A DNA stretch of 13,634 nt from CAZCFB01 sp964511535 (lineage in GTDB: Bacteria; Myxococcota_A; Polyangia; GCA-2747355; CAZCFB01). Below the pieces are notes generated by a model. That model was not told the DNA's origin and did no database searches. It saw only the letters and a list, made by a program, of their open reading frames with translations. The position numbers and the translations under genes were made by a program. Shown here one piece after another: positions 6,895 to 13,634 of the stretch (position 1 is its first letter; every line of letters starts with the position of its first letter). The stretch covers positions 1-13,634 of the forward strand of contig CAZEFW010000196.1 in NCBI GenBank assembly GCA_964511535.1, read 5' to 3'.

Positions 6895-7794
6895 ATGGCG
6901 ACCGGGGACAAGACAAACGGCGAGCTGTTCGGCGAGGGGTTCCTCAAGAAGCTGGAGGTGCTGCACCTGGTGTCGCGCAAGGTCTTCACCGGCCGGGCGA
7001 GGGCCGAACGCCGGACACGAAAGGTGGGCTCAGGCATCGAGTTCGCCGACTACCGTGACTACGCACCGGGCGACGACCTCCGGTACGTGGACTGGAACAT
7101 CTACAGCCGCATGGACAAGCTGGTGCTGCGGCTGTTCGAGGAAGAGGAGGACCTCTACATCTACCTGCTGGTGGACGTGAGCGCGTCCATGGCCATGGGG
7201 GATCCGCCCAAAGTGCGCCACGCCATGGAGGTCGCAGCGGCCCTCTGTTTCGTGGGGCTGGCGAACCTGGACCGGGTGAGCATCGTCACCCTGGCCGACG
7301 GCCTGAAGGGCAGGCTGCCGCCGGCCCGCGGCAAGGGCCGCATCTTCAAGGTGTTCGAGTTCTTGCGCGGCGCCGAGCCGGGCGGCACCACCGATCTCGG
7401 CGGCGCCATGGCCAGCTTCGTGCACCAGAACAAGCGCCGCGGCCTGGCGGTGCTGATCAGCGACTTCTACGACCCGGCGGGCTACGAGCAGGCGATCAAC
7501 CAGCTGCGCTTCAACCGCTTCGAGCCGGTGGCGATCCAGATCATCGACGAGGCCGAGGCGCGCCCGCGGCTGCGCGGTGACCTGGAGCTGCTCGACTGCG
7601 AGACCGGCGAGGCCCGCAAGGTGACCGTCTCTCCGAAGCTGCTGGCGGCGTACGCGAAGGAGCACGAGCGGTACTGCCACGAGCTGGCCGATTTCTGCGC
7701 CGCAGGGCAGGTCCCGCTTTACCGGGCCTCCACGTCGATCCCCTTCGACGAGCTGGTGCTGAGCATCTTCCGGCGCGGAGGGTTCCTCAGGTGA
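6895..7794 (+). CDS. DUF58 family protein (VWA-like fold), MoxR partner
   Basis: A 299-residue soluble protein. The DUF58 signature GIEFADYRDYAPGDDLRYVDWN is clear at residues 47-68, followed by KLVLRLFEEEEDL. A VWA-like metal site is intact: VDVSAS gives D94-x-S96-x-S98, with T165/T166-D167 and LISD with D190. DUF58 proteins are almost always encoded next to moxR, and the family is thought to be part of the MoxR chaperone assembly. There is no signal peptide or membrane segment, so it is probably cytoplasmic. It begins 25 bp after the MoxR stop with a weak ribosome site (GGCGG-like) and ends in a 4-nt GTGA overlap with the BatA-like gene. Confidence 0.94.
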   Translation: MATGDKTNGELFGEGFLKKLEVLHLVSRKVFTGRARAERRTRKVGSGIEFADYRDYAPGDDLRYVDWNIYSRMDKLVLRLFEEEEDLYIYLLVDVSASMAMGDPPKVRHAMEVAAALCFVGLANLDRVSIVTLADGLKGRLPPARGKGRIFKVFEFLRGAEPGGTTDLGGAMASFVHQNKRRGLAVLISDFYDPAGYEQAINQLRFNRFEPVAIQIIDEAEARPRLRGDLELLDCETGEARKVTVSPKLLAAYAKEHERYCHELADFCAAGQVPLYRASTSIPFDELVLSIFRRGGFLR

Positions 7795-9824
7795 CCCTCG
7801 CTGGCCTCCCCCTGGCTCAGCTGGCGTGGCTCCTGGGCGGCGCCGCCGCGGTGGTCACGCTGCTCTACATCCTCAAGCTGCGACGCCGCCGGGTCACGGT
7901 GCCCTTCGCCCTGCTCTGGGATCGGGTGCGCCAGGAGACCGAGTCCACCAGCCTGTTCCGGCGGCTCAAGCGGCTGCTGTCGCTGCTGGTGCAGCTGCTG
8001 GTGCTCTTCCTTGTGGTGGCGGCCCTGGGGGATCCGCGCCTGGGCGAGGGGCTGCTCAGGGGCAGGGATATCATCCTGCTGGTGGACAGCTCGGCTTCCA
8101 TGCAGAGCATGGACGGCGGGAGCGCTGGTGGGGGCGAGCCGCGCTCCCGCCTGGACCAGGCCAGGGAGCGTGCGCGCGCGCAGGTGCGGGCCATGGGCGG
8201 GGCCGACCAGATCATGCTGGTGAGCATGGCCGGGCAGGCCACACCGCTGACCCCCTTTACCGCCGACGACAAGGAGCTGCTGCGGGCGCTCGACGGCCTG
8301 AAAGCCTCGGACACCGCAGCTGACCTGCCCCGGGCGTTGCAGTTCTGCGCCGACGCGCTTCAGGGCCGCTCCAGGCCGCTGCTGGTGATTATCAGCGACG
8401 GGGCGTTTGAGGAGGGGGCGCTGGCGCGGGTGACGGTGGGTAAGGCTGGGGAAAGCAAGGGCAAGGGTAAGGGCAAGGGCACGGGGGTGGGGGCTCTGGA
8501 CAGGGTGGACCTGTCGGGTGTGGAGGTGCGGTATCAGGGGGTGGGGAGGTCGGGGGGCAACATCGGGATCGTGGCGTTCAACGCCCGGCGTTATCCGCGC
8601 AACAAGCTCTCGTTCGAGCTGTTCCTGGAGGTGGTCAACCATCGCGACACGCCGGCGCGGGCGGACCTAACCCTCTACAGCGACGGGCGGCTCATCGAGG
8701 TGCAGCGGTTGCGGCTGGAGCCGGGCAAGCGCACACGCTTCATCTGCGATCCCACGGACCCGGACGGGCAACGCGCCGCGTGGTGCAAGCTCGCCGCGGG
8801 CGGGGCGCTGCTCGAGGCCCGGCTCACGCGGCCCGGCGGCGCCGCCGGGCGCCTGGATGACTTCCCCCTGGACGATCGGGCCTGGGCGCTCCTGCCACGC
8901 CGCGCGCGGCAGAAGGTGCTGCTGGTGACCCGCGGCAACCTCTACCTGGAGGGCGCACTGTTGCTGGAGGACAGCCTGGAGATCACCCGCGTGCGCCCCG
9001 ACGCCTACACCGAGGCCGCGGCGCGCCTCGCGGAAGCGGTGATCTTCGACCGGTTCTTCCCCGCCTCCCCGCCACCTACCAGCTATCTGGCCGTCGCCCC
9101 GCCCGACGCGACCTCCCCGGTGGCCGTCAAGCGCAGGGTCTCCTCGCCCCTGATCACCGAGCAGGACGCCAGCCACCCGGTGATGCGGTGGGTCACCCTC
9201 AAGGACGTCAACATCAGCGAGGCGGCGGCTTACACCCGCGCGCCCGAGGTCCGGGTCCTGGCGGCCAGCTTCCGCGAGCCGATCATCGTGGCCACCCTCG
9301 ACGACACCTCCCGACGCAGCGTGGTCATCGGCTTCGACGTCACGCGCAGCGACCTGCCCATGCGGGTGGCCTTCCCGCTGCTGGTGATGAACAGCCTCGA
9401 CTGGTTCAGCGGCGAGAGCGACGACCTGGTGACCAGCTTCCGCGTGGGCCAGCGCATCTCGGTGGCCGCGGAGCACATCGCGCCGGGGACGCGCGCGGGC
9501 GAGGTGTCCATCCGCGGGCCTGCTGGCCTCGTGAGCGCCGCGCAGGTGGAGCGCGGCCGCGTGAGCTTCGTCGGGCACCGCGTGGGCGTCTACCGCCTCG
9601 GGCTGGCCGGCGGGGAGCTGCACATCGCGGCCAACCTGGCGCACGCGGGCGAGTCGAACACTCGCCCTGCCCCGTCGCTGAGCCTCGGCGGCGCCAGGAT
9701 CGAGCCGCCGGCCGAGGCAGGGCCGGGGCTGGTGCGGCGCCAGATCTGGCCCTACCTGCTGCTGGTGGTCGCGGCCCTGCTGCTGATGGAGTGGTTCACC
9801 TACAACCGGCGGGTGACGGTATGA
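7791..9824 (+). CDS. BatA-like membrane protein with VWA domain
   Basis: A 677-residue membrane protein of BatA type. The N-terminus has a membrane segment (about 11-29), then RRRRVTVPFALLWDRV, typical of the BatA/aerotolerance N-terminal domain, and a second segment (62-79). The VWA domain starts at RDIILLVDSSASM with an intact MIDAS (D99-x-S101-x-S103, T175, D203 in IISDG). A Lys-Gly tract (223-230) sits at the end of the VWA domain. A long region of probable beta-sandwich domains outside the cytoplasm follows, ending with a C-terminal membrane helix (652-669) and a short basic tail. GTG 7791 is supported by GGAGGG at 7777-7782 with 8-nt spacing and by the 4-nt overlap with the DUF58 gene. 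It overlaps the next gene by 4 nt (ATGA). The name refers to Bacteroides aerotolerance; that phenotype should not be assumed here. Confidence 0.9.
   Translation: MTLAGLPLAQLAWLLGGAAAVVTLLYILKLRRRRVTVPFALLWDRVRQETESTSLFRRLKRLLSLLVQLLVLFLVVAALGDPRLGEGLLRGRDIILLVDSSASMQSMDGGSAGGGEPRSRLDQARERARAQVRAMGGADQIMLVSMAGQATPLTPFTADDKELLRALDGLKASDTAADLPRALQFCADALQGRSRPLLVIISDGAFEEGALARVTVGKAGESKGKGKGKGTGVGALDRVDLSGVEVRYQGVGRSGGNIGIVAFNARRYPRNKLSFELFLEVVNHRDTPARADLTLYSDGRLIEVQRLRLEPGKRTRFICDPTDPDGQRAAWCKLAAGGALLEARLTRPGGAAGRLDDFPLDDRAWALLPRRARQKVLLVTRGNLYLEGALLLEDSLEITRVRPDAYTEAAARLAEAVIFDRFFPASPPPTSYLAVAPPDATSPVAVKRRVSSPLITEQDASHPVMRWVTLKDVNISEAAAYTRAPEVRVLAASFREPIIVATLDDTSRRSVVIGFDVTRSDLPMRVAFPLLVMNSLDWFSGESDDLVTSFRVGQRISVAAEHIAPGTRAGEVSIRGPAGLVSAAQVERGRVSFVGHRVGVYRLGLAGGELHIAANLAHAGESNTRPAPSLSLGGARIEPPAEAGPGLVRRQIWPYLLLVVAALLLMEWFTYNRRVTV
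8459..8493 (+). other. G-quadruplex-type tract inside the BatA-like gene
   Basis: The coding strand has six G runs in 35 bases: GGG at 8459, 8465, 8471 and 8477 with 3-nt spacers, then GGGGG at 8483 and 8489. This meets the usual G3N1-7 quadruplex pattern. It encodes the Lys-Gly tract of the VWA protein. Folding in the cell is inference. Confidence 0.65.
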
Positions 9825-12523
9825 GGCGCCTCGCCCTGGTCCTGGCCACCCTCGCCCTGTGCGGCGCCTTGCTCGGCGCGTGGTACGCCCTCGTGCTGGC
9901 GCCCGGGGTGGAGGTGCTGCCCCTCGAGATCGCGGGCCACAAGCTCGAGCTGTTGGCCCCACGTTGGCTCGCAGTGGCCGCGGCGGCGCCCCTGCTGTTG
10001 CTGCTGGCCGCGGGCTCTCTGGTCGACATGTCCCGCGCCCAGCGCGCCCTGTCCCTGATCAGCCGCGCGCTGTTGCTCGCCGGCCTGGCCCTGGCGCTGA
10101 GCCGCCCGGCCTTGATCACCGAGCGCCAGCGCGTGTGCGCCGTCTACCTGGTGGACGTCTCGGACAGCGTCTCCGATGACCAGCTGGCCCGGGCGCGGGA
10201 CCGGGTTCAGGCCGGCTGGGACGCCCGGGGTGACAACGAGGTTCGCCTGGTCACCTTCGCCCGTCGGCCCCGCGCGGTGCCCCTCGACGCGCAGCGCGGC
10301 GTGCCACAGCGGCTGCCCCGTCACCCGGGCGAGGGCGCGGGCCAGGGGTCGGATCTGCAGGCCGCCGTGCAGCACGCCCACGGGCTGTTCCCGCCCGGCA
10401 TGCTCCGCCGCATCATGCTCATCAGCGACGGTAACGAGACCTCGGGAGACCTGCGCGCCGAGAGCACCCGGGCCGGGCGCCAGGGCGTGCGGCTGCACGT
10501 GGCCCGGCTGCCAGACCGCGAGCAGGACGAGGTGCTGGTGCGCACCCTGACGCCGCCGCCGGAGGTGCGCATCGGGGCCCCCTTCGACCTGGTGGCGGAG
10601 GTGCGCTCCACCGCCGCGGGCAAGGCCAGGCTCACCCTGTACAAGGACGGCGTGATCAACACGCCCGACGGCCGCAAGGAGGTCAAGCTGTCGCGCGGGC
10701 TCACCCGGGTGCCGTTCAAGACCGTGGTCAAGGACCCGGGCGCGGTGACCTACCGCCTGGCCCTGACCGGCGCGTCCCGCGACACCTGGAGCCACAACAA
10801 CGGCGCCACCGTGGTGCTGCCGGTGCGAGGCCGCCCCAGGGTGCTGCTGGTGGAGGGGGAGCCGGACCAGTCAGGCCCGCTCAAGGGGGCCCTGGCCGCC
10901 GAGCGGATCGACGTCACGGTGCGCGGCCCCCACGGCCTGCCCCGTACGGCGGCGGCCATGACCAAGTTCGACCTGGTGATGCTCAGCGACGTGCCCGCCT
11001 ACTACGTCGGCCCGGGGCAGATGGCCGCCATCGGCTCCTACGTGCGGGACCTGGGCGGCGGCTTCATCATGGTGGGCGGCCCCAACGCCTTCGGCGCCGG
11101 CGGGTACTACGGCACGGCGCTGGAGAAGATCCTGCCGGTGCGCCTGGACACCGAGCGCCGCCAGGACCAGCCCACCCTCGCCCTTGTGCTCTGCATCGAC
11201 CGCAGCGGATCCATGACCGGCATGAAGCTGGAGCTGGCCAAGGACGCCGCCCGCGCCACGGCCGAGATCCTCGGCCGCTCGGACCTGCTCGGCGTGGTGG
11301 CCTTCGACAGCTCCGCCCGGGTGCTGGTGCGGCTGCAGCGCGCGGCGAACCGGCTGCGCATCCTGAGCGACATCGCCCGCCTCTCATCCGGAGGCGGCAC
11401 CAGCATCCGCCCGGCGCTCCAGGAGGCGTACAGCCAGCTGTCGCCGGCGTCGGCCAAGGTGAAACATGTGATCCTGCTCTCCGACGGTCAGTCCTCCTTC
11501 GCGGGTATCCCACAGCTGGTGGACGAGATGGCCCAGGGGCGCATCACAGTGTCGGCGGTGGGCGTGGGCGACGGGGCGGATCGCACCCTGCTGCAGATGA
11601 TCGCCGAGCGCGGCGGCGGGCGCTTCTATCACACGGACGATCCCAAGAACATCCCCAAGATCTTCACGAAAGAGACCACCCAGGTGGCGCGATCAGCGGT
11701 GGTGGAGGAGTCGTTCCAGGTGCGCGTGGCCAAGACCGCCGCCCTGCTCGGGGGAATCGGCTGGGGCAGCGCCCCGCCGCTGCGCGGCTATGTGAGCACC
11801 CGGGCCAAGCCCACCAGCGAGGTGCTGCTGGTGAGCAACAACGGCGAGCCGATCCTCGCCACCTGGCGCCTCGGGCTGGGCAAGGTGGCCGCGTTCACCA
11901 GCGATGCCAAGGCGCGCTGGGCGTCCCACTGGCTGCGCTGGCGTGGGTTCGGTCAGTTCTGGGCTCAGCTGAGCCGCGAGGTGATGCGCCACCGCATGCG
12001 ACGCAGCTTCGACCTGCGCGCCCGGGTGAGCCGGGGCCGGGTGCAGGTCATGGTGGACGCGCTGGACCGGGCTGACCGGTTCATCAACGGCCTGGAGAGC
12101 ACCCTGACCGCGGTGGATCCGCGGCGTCCGGGGCGCAAGGTCACCGTGCCGCTGGTTCAGGACGCGGCAGGGCGCTACGCCGGGGAGTTCCCCCTGCCCT
12201 TTCACGGCCCGCTGCTGCTCAGGGCATCCCACCGCGCCGGCGGCAAGGAGATCGCGCGCAGCGTGGCGGCCATCTCCGCGCCTTATCCGGAGGAGTATGC
12301 CCACCTGGTGCCGGACAATCGCCGGCTGATCCGGGCGGCTCACCTCAGCGGCGGGAAGGTCGATCCAGATCCCCCCGCCATCTTCGCCGCGGAGGGGCAG
12401 CAAGTTAAGCACCACAAGGACCTTTGGCCCCTGGTCCTGATGGTCCTGATCGGCCTGTTCGTACTGGACGTTCTGCTCAGGCGAGTTCGGATCCTCGGAC
12501 ATGCTAAGCACCCGTCATTATAA
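9821..12523 (+). CDS. Membrane protein with two VWA domains and a glutamine-amidotransferase-like domain
   Basis: A 900-residue protein. Membrane segments lie at about 4-27, 48-66 and 78-96. VWA domain 1 begins CAVYLVDVSDS (D112-x-S114-x-S116, Ser177 in the Thr position, D203). Residues 240-335 look like a beta-sandwich. Residues 338-440 resemble a class I glutamine-amidotransferase-like fold (PRVLLVEGEPD to GGGFIMVGGPNAFGAGGYYGT) but lack the nucleophile Cys, so it is probably a non-catalytic binding domain. VWA domain 2 begins LALVLCIDRSGSM (D460-x-S462-x-S464, T527, D555). A C-terminal membrane helix (868-886) follows. The same architecture is known in MoxR-linked VWA proteins annotated as VWA/glutamine amidotransferase. 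The ATG start is fixed by the ATGA overlap with the preceding stop; the frame is open to 9188 but that part is a shadow. It is the last gene of the operon. Confidence 0.9.
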   Translation: MRRLALVLATLALCGALLGAWYALVLAPGVEVLPLEIAGHKLELLAPRWLAVAAAAPLLLLLAAGSLVDMSRAQRALSLISRALLLAGLALALSRPALITERQRVCAVYLVDVSDSVSDDQLARARDRVQAGWDARGDNEVRLVTFARRPRAVPLDAQRGVPQRLPRHPGEGAGQGSDLQAAVQHAHGLFPPGMLRRIMLISDGNETSGDLRAESTRAGRQGVRLHVARLPDREQDEVLVRTLTPPPEVRIGAPFDLVAEVRSTAAGKARLTLYKDGVINTPDGRKEVKLSRGLTRVPFKTVVKDPGAVTYRLALTGASRDTWSHNNGATVVLPVRGRPRVLLVEGEPDQSGPLKGALAAERIDVTVRGPHGLPRTAAAMTKFDLVMLSDVPAYYVGPGQMAAIGSYVRDLGGGFIMVGGPNAFGAGGYYGTALEKILPVRLDTERRQDQPTLALVLCIDRSGSMTGMKLELAKDAARATAEILGRSDLLGVVAFDSSARVLVRLQRAANRLRILSDIARLSSGGGTSIRPALQEAYSQLSPASAKVKHVILLSDGQSSFAGIPQLVDEMAQGRITVSAVGVGDGADRTLLQMIAERGGGRFYHTDDPKNIPKIFTKETTQVARSAVVEESFQVRVAKTAALLGGIGWGSAPPLRGYVSTRAKPTSEVLLVSNNGEPILATWRLGLGKVAAFTSDAKARWASHWLRWRGFGQFWAQLSREVMRHRMRRSFDLRARVSRGRVQVMVDALDRADRFINGLESTLTAVDPRRPGRKVTVPLVQDAAGRYAGEFPLPFHGPLLLRASHRAGGKEIARSVAAISAPYPEEYAHLVPDNRRLIRAAHLSGGKVDPDPPAIFAAEGQQVKHHKDLWPLVLMVLIGLFVLDVLLRRVRILGHAKHPSL

Positions 12524-12606
12524 AAGTATGATATAGTCAAGCTTGCGCCGATATGCTGAGTGGGCCCCCGAGTCTGCGACAGGACTAATGCTTTAGCGGT
12601 TCTTGA

Positions 12607-12636
12607 TTGACATAGCGTAATTTTTCAACTTATATG
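12607..12636 (+). promoter_or_regulatory. Sigma70-type promoter for tRNA-Pro
   Basis: A perfect -35 box TTGACA (12607-12612) is followed after 18 bp by TATATG (12631-12636). The region is AT-rich in an otherwise GC-rich window, and a GC-rich CCTGCC stretch follows before the tRNA, as in growth-rate-controlled stable RNA promoters. Transcription would start near 12643, a few bases before the mature tRNA. The remaining bases from 12524 contain no gene that I can see. Confidence 0.7.
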
Positions 12637-12647
12637 CCTGCCTGATT

Positions 12648-12724
12648 CGGGGCGTAGCGCAGCCTGGTAGCGCGTTCGGTTCGGGACCGAAAGGCCGGAG
12701 GTTCAAATCCTCTCGCCCCGACCA
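12648..12724 (+). tRNA. trnP: tRNA-Pro (anticodon CGG)
   Basis: A complete cloverleaf. The acceptor stem is CGGGGCG (12648-12654) with CGCCCCG (12714-12720), discriminator A12721 and an encoded CCA (12722-12724). The D stem is GCGC/GCGC (12657-12660, 12670-12673). The anticodon stem is TTCGG/CCGAA around the loop TTCGGGA, giving anticodon CGG at 12682-12684, which reads CCG proline codons. G37 follows, as expected for tRNA-Pro. The variable loop is 5 nt. The T arm is GGAGG, TTCAAAT, CCTCT with one G-U pair. The C1-G72 pair and A73 match bacterial proline tRNAs. Confidence 0.97.
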
Positions 12725-12726
12725 CA

Positions 12727-12750
12727 ACCCTTTTGCTGGAAGGGTGTTTT
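12727..12750 (+). terminator. Intrinsic terminator after tRNA-Pro, overlapping the next gene's ribosome site
   Basis: ACCCTT (12727-12732) pairs perfectly with AAGGGT (12740-12745) around a 7-nt loop, followed by GTTTT. The 6-bp stem is short but well placed 3 nt after the tRNA CCA. Its 3' arm also carries the Shine-Dalgarno of the response regulator gene that starts at 12752. Confidence 0.6.
12738..12744 (+). promoter_or_regulatory. Ribosome binding site of the response regulator, inside the hairpin
   Basis: GGAAGGG lies 7 nt before the GTG start at 12752 and decides that start. Five of its seven bases (12740-12744) are in the 3' arm of the terminator hairpin, so the site would be masked in transcripts reading through from the tRNA. 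Confidence 0.6.
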
Positions 12751-12751
12751 C

Positions 12752-13348
12752 GTGGTTCAGCTCAAGATCCTGGTAGTCGATGACGACCGCGATGTATGTG
12801 AGTACCTGAGCGATTTCCTCAATCGCGAGGGGTACCAGGTCACCACCATCACAGATCCCACCGAGGCTCTGGACGAGCTAAAGAGGACCGACTACCACCT
12901 GGTGGTCCTGGATCTGAAGATGCCTAAGATGACCGGCATCGACCTGCTTCAGCAGATTCGCCGGGTGGACGGCGATGTGGCGGTGGTGATCCTCACGGGC
13001 CACCCATCGCTGGAGACCGCGACGGCTTCGATTCAGCACGACGTCTCGGCTTATCTGAAGAAGCCCTTCACCTCGGAGGAGTTCCGCGAGGTCCTCCAGC
13101 GCATCGCCAAGAAGAAGGGCCTCATCCTGCGGCGCGAGGACGAGCTGCACGCCTCCATCGGGCGCAACATCCGCGACCTGCGCAAGGCGCGCAACCTGAC
13201 GCTGAAGCAGATGGCCCGGCGCACCAAGCTGTCGGTGAGCCTGCTGTCGCAGATCGAGCGGGCCGAGAGTTCTGCATCGGTCAGCTCGTTGTTCAAGGTG
13301 GCCACGGCGCTGGACGTGCGGCTGACCGAGCTGTTCGGCGAATTCTGA
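12752..13348 (+). CDS. Response regulator with receiver and XRE (Cro/CI) DNA-binding domains
   Basis: A 198-residue response regulator. The receiver domain (about 4-120) has the acidic pair D10/D11, the phosphorylation site D54 in VVLDLKMP, T82 in ILTGH and the conserved Lys in KKPF (104), so it should be phosphorylatable. A short linker leads to a Cro/CI-type helix-turn-helix (about 136-197): IGRNIRDLRKARNLTLKQMA, then LSVSLLSQIERAESSASVSSL and ATALDVRLTELF. This output domain is unusual; most response regulators use OmpR, NarL or Fis-type domains. No histidine kinase is in the window, so its partner is unknown. GTG 12752 is the only start before the receiver domain that has a ribosome site. 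Transcription may come from tRNA read-through, since only about 30 bp separate the two genes. Confidence 0.93.
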   Translation: MVQLKILVVDDDRDVCEYLSDFLNREGYQVTTITDPTEALDELKRTDYHLVVLDLKMPKMTGIDLLQQIRRVDGDVAVVILTGHPSLETATASIQHDVSAYLKKPFTSEEFREVLQRIAKKKGLILRREDELHASIGRNIRDLRKARNLTLKQMARRTKLSVSLLSQIERAESSASVSSLFKVATALDVRLTELFGEF

Positions 13349-13370
13349 TTCGCCGCGGCGGCGCCACGCC

Positions 13371-13634
13371 GCGTCTACCCTGTAGAAATCGCGTCCAGCT
13401 GCGCTTGTTCGGCGCAGGCATGTAGAAGCGGCGTCTCGCCGCTTCTGGGCACGCGGCATGATGCCGCGTCTACCCTGTAGAAACCGCGTCCAGCTGCGCT
13501 TGTTCGGCGCGGGCATGTAGAAGCGGCGTCCCGCCGCTTCACGCCACGCGGCATGATGCCGCGTCTACCCTGTAGAAACCGCGTCCAGCTGCGCTTGTTC
13601 GGCGCAGGCATGTAGAAGCGGCGTCTCGCCGCTT
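13371..13634. repeat. 95-bp tandem repeat array with hairpins, open at window end
   Basis: Three copies at an exact 95-bp period: 13371-13465, 13466-13560 and 13561-13634 (cut by the window end). Each unit holds TCTAC/GTAGA with a 3-nt loop, CTGCGC/GCGCAG with a 7-nt loop, a 9-bp GAAGCGGCG/CGCCGCTTC stem with a 3-nt loop (13425-13445 in copy 1), and an 8-bp ACGCGGCA/TGCCGCGT stem with loop TGA (13451-13469). Copies 1 and 2 differ at six positions, none of which breaks a stem: one makes a G-U pair and one is in a loop. No spacers separate the units, and 95 is not a multiple of three, so protein coding is unlikely. A GCGGCG/CGCCGC hairpin (13355-13372) just after the response regulator stop leads into the array. 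Confidence 0.93.

Noticed and set aside
9188..9820. Upstream extension of the dual-VWA protein
   Set aside because: It overlaps the BatA-like gene out of frame and is Arg/Gly/Ala low complexity; the ATGA overlap at 9821 and the membrane segment define the start.
8667..9962. Long minus-strand open frame opposite the BatA-like gene
   Set aside because: It is the mirror of a GC-rich coding frame, with His/Gln/Arg/Gly-rich composition, no domain pattern and no ribosome site.
13375..13611. Small protein genes on the minus strand over the 95-bp repeats
   Set aside because: The open frames arise from the repeat itself; 95 is not a multiple of three, so the peptide changes frame from unit to unit, and there is no ribosome site.
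13371..13634. CRISPR array
   Set aside because: The repeats are directly adjacent 95-bp units with no variable spacers, and no cas genes are visible.

Overview
The window is GC-rich DNA from a draft or metagenome-assembled genome; a run of ten Ns at 5371-5380 marks a scaffold join. The most likely source is a myxobacterium-like deltaproteobacterium (Myxococcota). The reasons are Myxococcus-type PilB and PilT, cysteine-rich and propeller-like surface lipoproteins, a MoxR/DUF58/VWA operon headed by a basic coiled-coil membrane protein with a Lys-Gly tail, and many GTG starts. This placement is inference from protein style; no search was run.

Region 1 (1-1713, + strand) holds the 3' end of pilB, the type IV pilus extension ATPase, followed after 40 bp by complete pilT, the retraction ATPase. 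A hairpin and four copies of a 7-bp repeat separate pilT from two convergent genes.

Region 2 (1789-3685, - strand) encodes two predicted lipoproteins. One is propeller-like and of unknown function. The other carries two 10-cysteine modules and a C-terminal C2-like domain. They are read divergently from region 3, with a 139-bp spacer that holds a strong inverted repeat and a 10-bp palindrome.

Region 3 (3825-12523, + strand) is a tight five-gene operon: a membrane-anchored, very basic coiled-coil protein (interrupted by the assembly gap), a MoxR AAA+ ATPase, a DUF58 protein, a BatA-like membrane VWA protein, and a 900-residue membrane protein with two VWA domains around a glutamine-amidotransferase-like domain. 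Junctions are 4-nt overlaps or short gaps. All four VWA-fold domains keep the metal-binding DxSxS motif. The family precedent is that MoxR ATPases work with VWA partners as chaperones that mature or remodel proteins, often at the membrane. The client here is unknown, and this operon is the best candidate for an undescribed system in the window.

Region 4 (12524-13348) has a sigma70-type promoter, a tRNA-Pro(CGG) with encoded CCA, a terminator hairpin whose 3' arm contains the Shine-Dalgarno sequence of the next gene, and a response regulator that joins a receiver domain to a Cro/CI-type (XRE) DNA-binding domain.

Region 5 (13371-13634, running off the end) is a 95-bp exact-period tandem repeat with several perfect short-loop hairpins per unit and no spacers, so it is not a CRISPR array.
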